A stretch of DNA of 64,000 nucleotides, from contig JALHRD010000014.1 of the NCBI GenBank assembly GCA_022841625.1, forward strand, positions 62,001 to 126,000. Reading direction: 5' to 3'. The notes under the pieces were generated by a model. The model was given only the letters and a program-made list of their open reading frames with translations, was not told where the DNA came from and ran no database searches. The stretch's first letter is position 1. Every line of letters begins with the position of its first letter. Position numbers and translations under genes: made by a program. This document shows, piece after piece, positions 1-7,962 of the stretch. The DNA comes from Xanthobacteraceae bacterium. GTDB taxonomy: Bacteria > Pseudomonadota > Alphaproteobacteria > Rhizobiales > Xanthobacteraceae.

Positions 1-653
1 CAGCCGCAGCGGCCGCCGACCTCGCCGCGCTCCATCGCTAGGCCGACCTCGTTGCCGCCAGGATATCCGGAGACGATCCGGAACCGGGTGCCCAGCACCT
101 GGTTGATGATCCGCGGGAACTGATCGGTATCGGCGGACGGTCCGGTTCCGCCGACCACCAACTCCTTCTGTTTGAGCTGCTCGAAGTTCGTAATGCCGGA
201 GTTGTGCCAACTCACGCACACACTGACCTCGTTGTTCATGCTGCCGAGCCAGCCGAATTTCATGGGATCGAATTTGGCGGCCTCGATTCCGATCATCGGA
301 TCGAACGGTGTCCCACGTCCAATGGCGCCAATTGCGGTGCCATCCTTGGGAGCAACATTATAAAGCCAGTTGGACTGCAACAGACTGCCTGCGCCAGGCA
401 TGTTTCTGACAACGATGTTCGGGTTGCCGGGGATCCGTTCCGACATGTGGCGCGCCAGCAGGCGCGCATAGATGTCGTATGCGCCGCCAGCGCTGAAGCC
501 GACCGATAGCTCAATCGTCTTGCCCTTGTAAAATTCGGCGACGCTCTCGGTGTGGCCGACGGTCGGCAAAGACAGGGTAAGGGCCGTAACCGCCAAAGCG
601 CCAGCAAACGACCGAACCGCCGTAGCAGGTGCCGGCAAGGAGATCGCAGACAT
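1..653 (-). CDS. Bug-like (tripartite tricarboxylate family) periplasmic receptor, 3' end cut by window
   Basis: Reading the minus strand from ATG at 653 gives about 217 residues without a stop before the window edge, so the C-terminus is missing. The start is supported by GGAGG about ten bases upstream. The N-terminus is a signal peptide (charged start, hydrophobic Ala/Leu core, cleavage near residue 38). The mature start EFYKGKTIELSVGFSAGG and the later motif ARHMSERIPGNP closely match the two other receptors at 805-1833 and 3328-4347, including the conserved Cys in EVSVC and GRCG. Family members bind carboxylates or aromatic acids in the periplasm for TctAB-type importers, or for sensing. 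No TctA or TctB gene lies in the window. The ligand cannot be read from sequence. Confidence 0.85.
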   Translation of the reverse strand, partial: MSAISLPAPATAVRSFAGALAVTALTLSLPTVGHTESVAEFYKGKTIELSVGFSAGGAYDIYARLLARHMSERIPGNPNIVVRNMPGAGSLLQSNWLYNVAPKDGTAIGAIGRGTPFDPMIGIEAAKFDPMKFGWLGSMNNEVSVCVSWHNSGITNFEQLKQKELVVGGTGPSADTDQFPRIINQVLGTRFRIVSGYPGGNEVGLAMERGEVGGRCG

Positions 654-804
654 GGGTGGTTTTCCTCCAGTGGTGGTATTTTCTCCACCGGAGCTACACG
701 CCCGCAGACCGACTTGGGAGTGGCAATATTGCGCAGCGCGACCGTTGGCCGCACGAGGAATGCCGCACGGCCAATTCCCCTTGCGGCCGAGAGGCCCGCT
801 GCCG

Positions 805-1833
805 CTACCGCAGGAGCTCGGCCGCCTTTTTCACGATCTCGGGCGGCGTCTGGTAGATTTCCTCAACCAGCTTCTGGACCGCTTCACCTGAAATCGGCGT
901 GATCTCAAGCTGCGCCTTGTCGGCCTCGGCGACAAAGGCGGGGTCTTTCATCGTGGCCATGAACGCTTGGCGCAGGGCGACCACGCGATCCGCCGGCACA
1001 TCGGGCGGCGCAAGGAACGGCCGGCCGAGCGGTTGGCGCGCAAAGATCAGCCGCAGGATCGCCCGCTGCTCATCGGTCTTAGCGAGGTCGGTAATCAGCG
1101 GCACATCCGGCAGGTCCGGGTGCTTCTGCAGCGAGAGCTGCGCCAGAACCGTGATCTTCTTGTCCCTGAGCCACGATGCCCGGGTCGACAGCACGCTCGA
1201 CCACGACCAGCCGCAGCGTCCATCCACTTCGCCGCGCTCCATGGCCAAATTGACGTCGTTGCCACCGGGATAGCCGGTGATGATCTTCATCTGCGTGCCA
1301 AGCACGCCATTGATAACGCGCGGGAACTGGTCGGTATCGGCGGCGGCGCCGGTGCCGCCGACATTAAGCAGTGTAGTTGTGAGATCTTCGAACTTGGTGA
1401 CCTTGGTGCGGCCGTTCCACACCACGCAGACGCTGACCTCGTCATTAGCGCTGCCGATCCAATTGAATTTATTGCCGTCGAACTGCGCGGCCTTGTTGCC
1501 GAACAACGGATCAAAGCCGGTGCCGCGGCCGATCGTACCGATCACGGTGCCCTGCTTGTTGCCGACATTGTAGAGCCAGTTGGCGAGACGCAGGCTGCCG
1601 GCGCCCTCCATGTTCTTCGGCGTCACCATCGGATTGCCTGGAATATGCGATCCAAAATGGCGCGCGATCAGCCGCGCATAGACGTCGTAGCCGCCGCCGA
1701 CGCTATAGCCGACCATCATGTCGACGGTCTTGCCCTTGTAGAACTCGGCGGGCGACTGGGCCGCAGCGGCGCTGGCCAGCACGGCCAAAACCGCGGGCGT
1801 AACGAACAATCGGGATGCGCGCATCACTGACAT
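805..1833 (-). CDS. Bug-like (tripartite tricarboxylate family) periplasmic receptor
   Basis: 342 residues with a clear Sec signal peptide (about residues 1-25, ending ASAAAAQ). The ATG at 1833 is preceded by GAGGA. The mature protein begins EFYKGKTVDMMVGYSVGGG and carries IPGNP, a GSANDEVSVC segment and MERGEVDGRCGW, all shared with the receptors at 1-653 and 3328-4347. This makes it a tandem paralogue in the same orientation as the first. The length is normal for the TTT/Bug receptor family (COG3181). These three belong to a divergent subfamily compared with the classical Bug proteins at 10263 and 55970, which start with YP.KPI..I. The two Cys-containing motifs are invariant among the three copies and may form a disulfide. 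Function is inferred as high-affinity capture of an organic acid; the substrate is unknown. Confidence 0.88.
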   Translation of the reverse strand: MSVMRASRLFVTPAVLAVLASAAAAQSPAEFYKGKTVDMMVGYSVGGGYDVYARLIARHFGSHIPGNPMVTPKNMEGAGSLRLANWLYNVGNKQGTVIGTIGRGTGFDPLFGNKAAQFDGNKFNWIGSANDEVSVCVVWNGRTKVTKFEDLTTTLLNVGGTGAAADTDQFPRVINGVLGTQMKIITGYPGGNDVNLAMERGEVDGRCGWSWSSVLSTRASWLRDKKITVLAQLSLQKHPDLPDVPLITDLAKTDEQRAILRLIFARQPLGRPFLAPPDVPADRVVALRQAFMATMKDPAFVAEADKAQLEITPISGEAVQKLVEEIYQTPPEIVKKAAELLR

Positions 1834-1990
1834 TTCCTCTGAAAAACTCGCAGACGCCGGCCCTGGGCCTCGCCGGTCGCATTGCTGCGGATCGCACCAT
1901 CAAAGACGAGGCCGCTTAAGGCTTGGTAACGGCAGCCGGGCGACCCACGCCTGTAGTTAAGGTTTTGTCAGTAAATTGGGGAAAAGGCGC

Positions 1991-2530
1991 TCAAAATCCC
2001 GGCGCCCGCTCCAACTGGTCGATCCAATCGAATCCCATGTCCTTGATGACGCGGTTGCTCATCACGATCACGCGGGACTCACTGGTCGCGAAGCTCTGGT
2101 GGTTGGTGTAGGGCGGCACATAGATGTAATCGCCCCGTTTCCATTCGAACTTCTTGGGCTCCTGGGCCCATTCCCAGATGAACTTGTCCTGGCAATCGAA
2201 CTGCATATCCCAGTGCAGGTCGTAGCCGGAGCCTTCCACGACAAATGCGAGTTCCTCCCACATATGGCGATGCTTGCCGGAACGCTCGCCGGCCTTGAGG
2301 AACAGCATATACGCCTCGCAGCACAGCTCGGGCGTTTTCATATTGCGGTGGATTAGGTGCTTGATCAGCCCGTCCGGGGAACGCTCCCACGGCATCTCCT
2401 CAGCCGTGACCACGTTCGGACGCGCGGCATATTCCTTGCGGAACTCCTCCGACTTGACGAGCTCCTCCGCGCGCCAGTTGCACGTCTTATCGCCAGAGAG
2501 AGCCTGAACCTTGTCTTCAATTGCGCTCAT
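1991..2530 (-). CDS. cupin-domain protein (metal-binding residues intact)
   Basis: 179 residues, single-domain cupin. The first cupin motif lies at residues 81-100 with putative ligands H87, H89 and E93 (GERSGKHRHMWEELAFVVEG). The second lies at about 133-150 with H144 in GDYIYVPPYTNHQ. A full metal-ligand set suggests an Fe(II) or Mn(II) enzyme, such as a ring-cleavage dioxygenase or isomerase-like protein, but a pure binding role is possible. No signal peptide, so cytosolic. It lies 40 bp downstream of a second cupin on the same strand, so the two probably form one transcript and may work on the same substrate. The neighbouring Bug-like receptors and class II aldolase suggest catabolism of an organic acid. 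Confidence 0.8.
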   Translation of the reverse strand: MSAIEDKVQALSGDKTCNWRAEELVKSEEFRKEYAARPNVVTAEEMPWERSPDGLIKHLIHRNMKTPELCCEAYMLFLKAGERSGKHRHMWEELAFVVEGSGYDLHWDMQFDCQDKFIWEWAQEPKKFEWKRGDYIYVPPYTNHQSFATSESRVIVMSNRVIKDMGFDWIDQLERAPGF

Positions 2531-2570
2531 GGGAACTGCGGGCTCCTACCTAACTACAGGTCGATTTTAC

Positions 2571-3161
2571 TTACAGGTCACTTGGCGGCGTGTACGGACC
2601 CAGTTCCGGATCCAATTCGGGCGGCCACTCGACCATTTTTTGCAGCAACAGGTGCATGAACAGGAACAGCGGCTTGGCCTTGAACACCAGATGGATGCAT
2701 TCCTCGGTCTCGGAATCGTTGAAGTGCTGGTGAACGCATCCGTTCTCGACCAGCATCACGTCGCCGGCCTTCCACGGAATCTTCTTGCCGTCGTGGATGT
2801 CGTAGCCATGGCCCTTGAGCACATAGAACACCGCGCTGTTGAGGTGTCCGTGTTTCTGGCCGCCGGTCTTCGGCGCGTAGGCCTCGATATGCGATTCGAT
2901 CGACTGGATGATCTGGGTCGCCTGCGGGCTGATCACGCTCTTGCCGAACATCTGCGGCCCGCCCTTCCACGCGACATCGCCGGCCGAATAAACGCGCTTT
3001 TCGTCGACCAAAGTCTTGTAGAGATGGCTATAGGTGCCTTCCAGGGCGCGGACGAAGGTGCGCTTCTTGGCCCAGCGCTCCCACTTTTGATGCTTTTTTT
3101 CCATCTCCATGGGGTCGGGCTGGTTGTGGCCAATGCCCGGGGCGTCGATCACATCTGTCAT
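2571..3161 (-). CDS. cupin-domain protein (degenerate first motif)
   Basis: 196 residues from the ATG at 3161, which has GAGGAG nine bases upstream; the reading frame stays open further upstream but lacks a better start. The cupin core runs from about residue 98 to 160. Motif 1 is GGQKHGH (H104, H106), but the usual glutamate four residues after the second His is replaced by Ala. Motif 2 is GDVMLVENGCVHQH (H144, H146). The N-terminal 95 residues are predicted to be mainly helical and charged. It is the first gene of a two-cupin pair with 1991-2530. The loss of the Glu ligand suggests altered metal coordination or a non-catalytic partner. No function is known. Confidence 0.78.
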   Translation of the reverse strand: MTDVIDAPGIGHNQPDPMEMEKKHQKWERWAKKRTFVRALEGTYSHLYKTLVDEKRVYSAGDVAWKGGPQMFGKSVISPQATQIIQSIESHIEAYAPKTGGQKHGHLNSAVFYVLKGHGYDIHDGKKIPWKAGDVMLVENGCVHQHFNDSETEECIHLVFKAKPLFLFMHLLLQKMVEWPPELDPELGPYTPPSDL

Positions 3162-3327
3162 CCTGCGCTCCTCTAGCGAAATCGCGGAATATCGCGGGGT
3201 CTTACGCGATTGCCGCCGTGCGCGCAATCGCCGCCCCCCAGCGCCCGGTTCGGCGGTTTCCGCGCCCACCGCGCCCCGCTACACTATTCGGCAAGTCCGA
3301 TCACTGGACGGGTTAAGGGAGGATCCA

Positions 3328-4347
3328 ATGAGGATGGCCACCAGCGGCCTGGCCGCGGCGCTCTTTGCCGTCGCGCCGGTAACCGGCCTCGCCCAGTCGC
3401 CCGAAGAGTTCTATCGCGGCAAGACCGTCGATCTCCAAATCGCTTACAGCTCCGGCGGCGGCTACGACCAATACGCGCGGCTGCTCGCGCGCCACATGGG
3501 CAAGCACATCCCGGGCAACCCCAGGGTAGTGCCGCACAACATGCCGGGCGCTGGCGGCATGCGCGCCGCCAATTGGCTGCAAAGCGCCGCGCCAAAAGAC
3601 GGCACCGTATTCGGAGCGACCAGCCGTGCCATGGCATTCGAGCCTCTGCTCGGCAACAAGTCCGCCATGTATGATCCCACCAAGATCACCTGGATCGGCA
3701 GCGCCAATGACGAAGTCAGCGTCTGCATGGCCTGGCACACGTCCGGCATCCGCACGTTCAAGGAGGCCCAGCAGCGTGAACTCGTGGTCGGTTCCGGCGG
3801 CGTTGCGGACGACACCTACCAGTTTCCTGCTATCCTCAACAATATGTACGGCGCCAAGTTCAAGATCGTATCCGGCTATGCCGGCGGCAACGAGATCAAC
3901 ATTGCGATGGAGCGCGGCGAGGTCCACGGCCGTTGCGGCTTCCCGTGGTCCACGGTGAAGGCCTCGCATCAGCACTGGATTCGCGACAAGAGCTTCAACC
4001 TTCTCATGCAATTCTCCCTCGCCAAGCACGCCGACCTGCCGAACGTGCCGCTGGTGATGGATCTGGCGCGCAACGAGGAAGAACGACAAATTCTCCGCCT
4101 GATATTCGGGCGACAGGTGATGGGGCGTCCGTTTGTCGCGCCGGGGGGCGTCCCCAAGGATCGCGCCGACGCCCTACGCAAGGCTTTCATGGCCACGATG
4201 ACCGACAAAGACTTCCTGGCTGACATCGCTCGGGCGCAGTTCGAGATCACGGCCGTATCAGGCGAACAGCTGGAGGCGATGGTGCTCGACATCTATCGGA
4301 CCACGCCGCCTGCGGTCGCGGATAAGGCCATGGCGGCGGTAAAGTAG
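3328..4347 (+). CDS. Bug-like (tripartite tricarboxylate family) periplasmic receptor
   Basis: 339 residues from ATG 3328, chosen because AAGGGAGGA lies five bases upstream and a signal peptide begins there (MRMATSGLAAALFAVAPVTG, cleavage after LAQ). The open frame extends 73 codons further upstream without signal-like sequence. The mature protein starts EEFYRGKTVDLQIAYSSGGG and contains HIPGNPRVVPHNMPGAGG, GSANDEVSVC and MERGEVHGRCGF, so it is the third copy of the local receptor family. It is divergent from the cupin pair, with which it shares the upstream region around 3162-3327. Likely role is periplasmic capture of a small organic acid. No permease is nearby. Confidence 0.88.
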   Translation: MRMATSGLAAALFAVAPVTGLAQSPEEFYRGKTVDLQIAYSSGGGYDQYARLLARHMGKHIPGNPRVVPHNMPGAGGMRAANWLQSAAPKDGTVFGATSRAMAFEPLLGNKSAMYDPTKITWIGSANDEVSVCMAWHTSGIRTFKEAQQRELVVGSGGVADDTYQFPAILNNMYGAKFKIVSGYAGGNEINIAMERGEVHGRCGFPWSTVKASHQHWIRDKSFNLLMQFSLAKHADLPNVPLVMDLARNEEERQILRLIFGRQVMGRPFVAPGGVPKDRADALRKAFMATMTDKDFLADIARAQFEITAVSGEQLEAMVLDIYRTTPPAVADKAMAAVK

Positions 4348-4388
4348 CGGCGCAACCCGCGCGCCGGCGAATTGCCGAAGTCGGCGGG

Positions 4389-5132
4389 TCACGTCACCCG
4401 CGCGACGCCGGCCGCGTGTTCCGCCTTGGCGAGCCGGCCTATCCAATAGTCCCAGGCGCGCCACAACGTCCGATCGTTCATGACGCCTTCCACGCATAGC
4501 GCGATTTCACCCTTGGTCAGCGGCCCCGGCGTGCCCATCGCCATGGCGCGCGATTGCATCTCGGCGTTGCGGCACTGGTAGATCGAGCGGAACACACATT
4601 CATGCAACGAACGCCCCGCAACCGTCGCACCGTGACGGCGCAGCAGCACCAGCCAGTGCGGCCCGAGCGCGCGGGCCATCGAAGCCCCTTCCTCGGGCCG
4701 GGTGATCAGCAGACGGGTATCGCCGAAATCGTCGCGGCTATCCCAGAACGGCACGGTTTCGCCCAAGGTCGCGCCAAGATGCATCACCGGAACGAGTGCA
4801 ATCCCCGCGATGCAGTACGGCATGATCGCTGGAGCGTGGTGATGACACACCGAATTCACGTCCGGGCGCGCCTTATAGACCGCGCCGTGAATGACGCATT
4901 CGCTGTAGAGCCGCGCATCGGTCTTACCGACCGGCACGGAATCCAACGTCAATTCCAAGATGCCGGCGGGTTCCACCAGTTCCGCCGCGCGATAGCGCGA
5001 AATCAGATAGCGATCCGGACGGTCCGGGTGCCGCATGCTGATATGACCGAAAGCATCGATGATGCCTTCATTGGCCAGGATGCGATTGGCCGCCGCCAGT
5101 TCTTGGCGCGCAGTATCGAGACGATCTGGCAT
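4389..5132 (-). CDS. class II aldolase/adducin family protein
   Basis: 247 residues from ATG 5132, preceded by AGGA; the longer open frame upstream runs back into the divergent gene and is not used. It has the fold signature of L-fuculose-1-phosphate aldolase relatives: candidate catalytic acid E78 (YSECVIH), zinc ligands in the cluster H97-H98-H99 (CHHHAPA), and the third ligand H167 (LLRRHGATVAG). Family members perform retro-aldol cleavage of phosphosugars or, in aromatic-acid pathways, decarboxylation or aldol cleavage of hydroxy-carboxylates. The neighbouring receptors and cupins suggest a role in carboxylate catabolism. It converges with the receptor gene ending at 4347. The exact substrate is unknown. 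Confidence 0.85.
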   Translation of the reverse strand: MPDRLDTARQELAAANRILANEGIIDAFGHISMRHPDRPDRYLISRYRAAELVEPAGILELTLDSVPVGKTDARLYSECVIHGAVYKARPDVNSVCHHHAPAIMPYCIAGIALVPVMHLGATLGETVPFWDSRDDFGDTRLLITRPEEGASMARALGPHWLVLLRRHGATVAGRSLHECVFRSIYQCRNAEMQSRAMAMGTPGPLTKGEIALCVEGVMNDRTLWRAWDYWIGRLAKAEHAAGVARVT

Positions 5133-5184
5133 GGTGTCCTCTTGATTGTAGGTTCGAAGCCGTGTGGTGTTGCCGCGGAAGACA

Positions 5185-5919
5185 ATGAAACGCGGTGAAC
5201 CGCCAATGTCGATGGCCCTCGAGCTTGCGCCGACCGGCATGCTTCGCATTGGCGTGTGGATGGTGCCGTATTTCGCGCGCGACCACGCCGGCGATCTGAG
5301 GGGGATCATTCCCGATCTCGGCGCCGAACTGGCGCGGCGCGCCGGAGTAACGCCGGTACTCATGCCGTTTGAGAGCCCATCGCAAATTCTGGCGGCATTC
5401 CGCAGCGGAGCGCTTGACGTCACTTTCCTCGGCATCACGGCCGATCGCGCCGAGGCCATCGATTTCGGGCTGATTTTATTCGCGCTGCAAACCACCTATC
5501 TGGTGCCGGCGGCATCGGAAATTGCCAGCATTGCCGAGATCGACCGCATTGGCATTCGCATCGCTGTACCGGCGCGCAGCGCTCAGGAGACGCATTTGCG
5601 CAGAACCATTGCCGCTGCGACACTCCACCCGATACCGGCCGAGGAGCCGCAACGCGCCATCGCCATGTTAGCGACGGGTGAGGCCGACGCTTTCAGCCAT
5701 GTCGCGCCGATGCTCGCGGCCGTGCAGGGCGACCTGCCCGGTTCGCGAATTCTGGCTGGCAGCTATTTCGACGTACCGGTGGCGATTGGCGTAGCGAAAG
5801 GCCGGCCGCCGGCTGCCGAAGACTTCGCCCGTGCATTCGCCGCCGACGTAAAGCAATCCGGCTTTTTGCAGGAGGCAACCAACCGGGCCGGCGTGACGGG
5901 CATAACGGTCGTTGGATAG
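5185..5919 (+). CDS. solute-binding-domain protein (SBP_bac_3 family) lacking a signal peptide
   Basis: About 244 residues resembling family-3 amino-acid/organic-acid binding proteins: [15 protein letters not shown] near the start, [36 protein letters not shown], and the two-lobe pattern through residue 235. No hydrophobic signal sequence precedes the first beta strand. The start is uncertain: GTG 5164, ATG 5185 (CGGAAG upstream, chosen here) and ATG 5206 are all in frame. It is divergent from the aldolase gene, 52 bp apart. Without export it cannot serve an ABC importer in the usual way. It may be a cytosolic ligand-binding or enzyme-like protein, or the true gene may have lost its signal. 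Confidence 0.7.
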   Translation: MKRGEPPMSMALELAPTGMLRIGVWMVPYFARDHAGDLRGIIPDLGAELARRAGVTPVLMPFESPSQILAAFRSGALDVTFLGITADRAEAIDFGLILFALQTTYLVPAASEIASIAEIDRIGIRIAVPARSAQETHLRRTIAAATLHPIPAEEPQRAIAMLATGEADAFSHVAPMLAAVQGDLPGSRILAGSYFDVPVAIGVAKGRPPAAEDFARAFAADVKQSGFLQEATNRAGVTGITVVG

Positions 5920-5971
5920 CGCCCCGTCCGGGCATTTGTATTGCGCCGCGACGCAGCCTATCTATGTCGCC

Positions 5972-7192
5972 ATGACCGACACCCTTCAGACGGCCCCCTT
6001 TGTCGAGAAGGCGCCGCTTGAACACTATGTCCCGCCGGCGAAACCGTCGCTGGTAGGGCTGACGCGCGCCGAACTGGCGGATGCGATGGCGCAGGTCGGC
6101 ATCCCGGAAAATCAGCGCAAGATGCGCGTGCAGCAGCTCTGGCATTGGCTCTATGTCCGGGGCGCGCGCGACTTTGACGCCATGACCAGCGTATCGAAGG
6201 ACCTGCGCGCGCTGCTGGCCGGGCGTTTCACGCTGGCGCGTCCGGAAGTGGTGGCGGAACAGGTGTCCGCCGACGGCACCCGCAAATGGCTGCTGCGCCT
6301 GCCCGGCGAGGCCGACGCGCGGCCGCACGAAGTCGAATGCGTTTATATTCCGGAGATTGACCGCGGCACGCTCTGTTTATCCAGCCAGGTCGGCTGCACG
6401 CTCACCTGCACGTTTTGCCACACCGGCACCCAACGGCTGGTGCGCAACCTGACCGCCGGCGAGATCGTCGGCCAAGTGATGATTGCGCGCGACCGCCTGG
6501 GCGAATGGCTGGGTACGGAAAAGCTGAAAGCGGCGGGTCTGCCGACCGAGGGCGAGCGCTTCATCTCCAACATTGTGATGATGGGGATGGGCGAGCCGCT
6601 CTACAATTTCGATGCGGTGCGCGACGCCATCGGAGTCATTTCCGATGGCGAGGGCTTGAGCATCTCCAAGCGCCGAATCACGCTTTCAACGTCCGGAGTG
6701 GTGCCGATGATTGAGCGCGCCGGTGCCGAAATCGGCTGCATGTTGGCGGTCTCGCTGCATGCCGTGCGCGACGAACTGCGCAATGAACTCGTTCCGCTCA
6801 ATCGCAAATATCCGATCGCCGAACTGCTGAAAGCCTGTCGCGGCTATCCGGGGCTGTCTAATGCACGGCGCATTACCTTCGAATATGTGATGCTCAAGGG
6901 CGTCAACGATTCCATTGCCGACGCCAAGGCCCTGATCCAATTGCTCAGGGGCATTCCGGCCAAGATTAATCTGATCCCGTTTAATCCGTGGCCCGGCTCG
7001 CAATTCGAGTGCTCGGACTGGGAACAGATCGAAAAGTTTTCCGAGGTGGTGTTCAATGCCGGCTATGCGTCGCCCGTCCGAACGCCGCGCGGCCGCGATA
7101 TCCTGGCTGCTTGCGGCCAACTCAAGAGCGCGACCGAGAAACTGTCCGCGCGCGAGCGCATCGCGCTGCGAGCGATGACGATGACTGACTGA
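5972..7192 (+). CDS. rlmN: dual-specificity RNA methyltransferase RlmN (23S rRNA A2503 / tRNA A37 C2-methylation)
   Basis: 406 residues from ATG 5972; the frame is open 20 codons further upstream but those residues are not conserved. Radical-SAM protein with the [4Fe-4S] motif C142-x3-C146-x2-C149 (GCTLTCTFC), the methyl-carrier region Cys135 in [11 protein letters not shown], and the second essential Cys near residue 381 (DILAACGQ). MMGMGEPL and LSTSGVVP are SAM-site signatures of the family. It methylates C2 of adenosine in 23S rRNA and tRNA, which affects decoding fidelity. Its stop codon overlaps the start of the next gene (TGATG), so the two are probably translationally coupled. Length is typical for alphaproteobacterial RlmN. 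Confidence 0.96.
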   Translation: MTDTLQTAPFVEKAPLEHYVPPAKPSLVGLTRAELADAMAQVGIPENQRKMRVQQLWHWLYVRGARDFDAMTSVSKDLRALLAGRFTLARPEVVAEQVSADGTRKWLLRLPGEADARPHEVECVYIPEIDRGTLCLSSQVGCTLTCTFCHTGTQRLVRNLTAGEIVGQVMIARDRLGEWLGTEKLKAAGLPTEGERFISNIVMMGMGEPLYNFDAVRDAIGVISDGEGLSISKRRITLSTSGVVPMIERAGAEIGCMLAVSLHAVRDELRNELVPLNRKYPIAELLKACRGYPGLSNARRITFEYVMLKGVNDSIADAKALIQLLRGIPAKINLIPFNPWPGSQFECSDWEQIEKFSEVVFNAGYASPVRTPRGRDILAACGQLKSATEKLSARERIALRAMTMTD

Positions 7193-7686
7193 TGGACAAT
7201 CTCATCCGCCTGTTGCTGCGCTTCCTGCTGGTGCCGCTCGGTTACCTCGCAGCCTCGGTCGCCGGCACCGTCGTGGTGATGATCGCCTCATGGCAAACTC
7301 TCGATCTTGCGATGGGCGGTCATCCTGACGGTCCCGCTTACGCGCTGTTCGGCTTTGCCGTCGGCGGGCCGATCCTTCTGGTCTTTGTGCTGGTGTTCAT
7401 GCTGCTGCCGGCATCGATCGGCATTTTGATCTCCGAAGCCTTCGCGATCCGCACCTGGATTTTTCACGCGCTCAACGGCGCCGCATCGGCATGGCTTGGC
7501 TGGCAATTTTACGGCAGCGTCGCGGCCAAGAGCGTACTGGTCGATCGACCGCTGGCCATCATTGCCGCCGGGATTGCCGGAGGATTTGCCTATTGGGCGG
7601 TCGCGGGGTTCAGCGCGGGCTTCTACAAGCCAGTATTCCGAGGCGCTCCAAGGACCCCTGCGCCCACCCGGTCACCCGCTGCGTAA
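7192..7686 (+). CDS. hypothetical integral membrane protein
   Basis: 164 residues, starting in the last base of the rlmN stop codon. Four hydrophobic segments are visible (about residues 5-30, 48-80, 83-110 and 115-143), with a short basic Pro-rich tail. The pattern is that of a small inner-membrane protein with conserved Gly and Ala packing. I do not recognise a named family. The overlap with rlmN suggests co-expression, not a shared function. Confidence 0.75.
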   Translation: MDNLIRLLLRFLLVPLGYLAASVAGTVVVMIASWQTLDLAMGGHPDGPAYALFGFAVGGPILLVFVLVFMLLPASIGILISEAFAIRTWIFHALNGAASAWLGWQFYGSVAAKSVLVDRPLAIIAAGIAGGFAYWAVAGFSAGFYKPVFRGAPRTPAPTRSPAA

Positions 7687-7749
7687 ATCCACAAAGTCCG
7701 GTTTCGCGCCGCGGCATCATGCGCTATGATGGCTTAGATGGGGTGGGTT

Positions 7750-7926
7750 ATGTCCAAGCGCAGCCAAAAATCCTTCCAAACGGCGTTAGGCCGGATCGTC
7801 GGTGTGTTGCTGCTGGCAGCCACCGCGGCCGCATGCGACCGTTGTGGCGATTTTGTCCCACCGATTCGCCTCTCGGCCGACGCAGAGCTGCAAACCTGCC
7901 GGGATGAAGCGCCCAAGCTGCGCTGA
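7750..7926 (+). CDS. very small putative lipoprotein with CDRCGD motif
   Basis: About 58 residues from ATG 7750 (ATG 7738 is also in frame). A basic start and hydrophobic stretch VGVLLLAATAAAC form a possible lipobox, with Cys as the first mature residue, followed by DRCGDFVPPIR. The mature part is only about 30 residues, with three Cys. I recall similar tiny CDRCGD proteins in Bradyrhizobium-type genomes, but no function is known to me. It sits between rlmN's partner and the GT39 gene on the same strand. Because it is so short, confidence rests on the signal-like N-terminus and start context. Confidence 0.5.
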   Translation: MSKRSQKSFQTALGRIVGVLLLAATAAACDRCGDFVPPIRLSADAELQTCRDEAPKLR

Positions 7927-7962
7927 TGTGTGCGCTGCGATTTTGTGCGAAATAGTCGCGTT

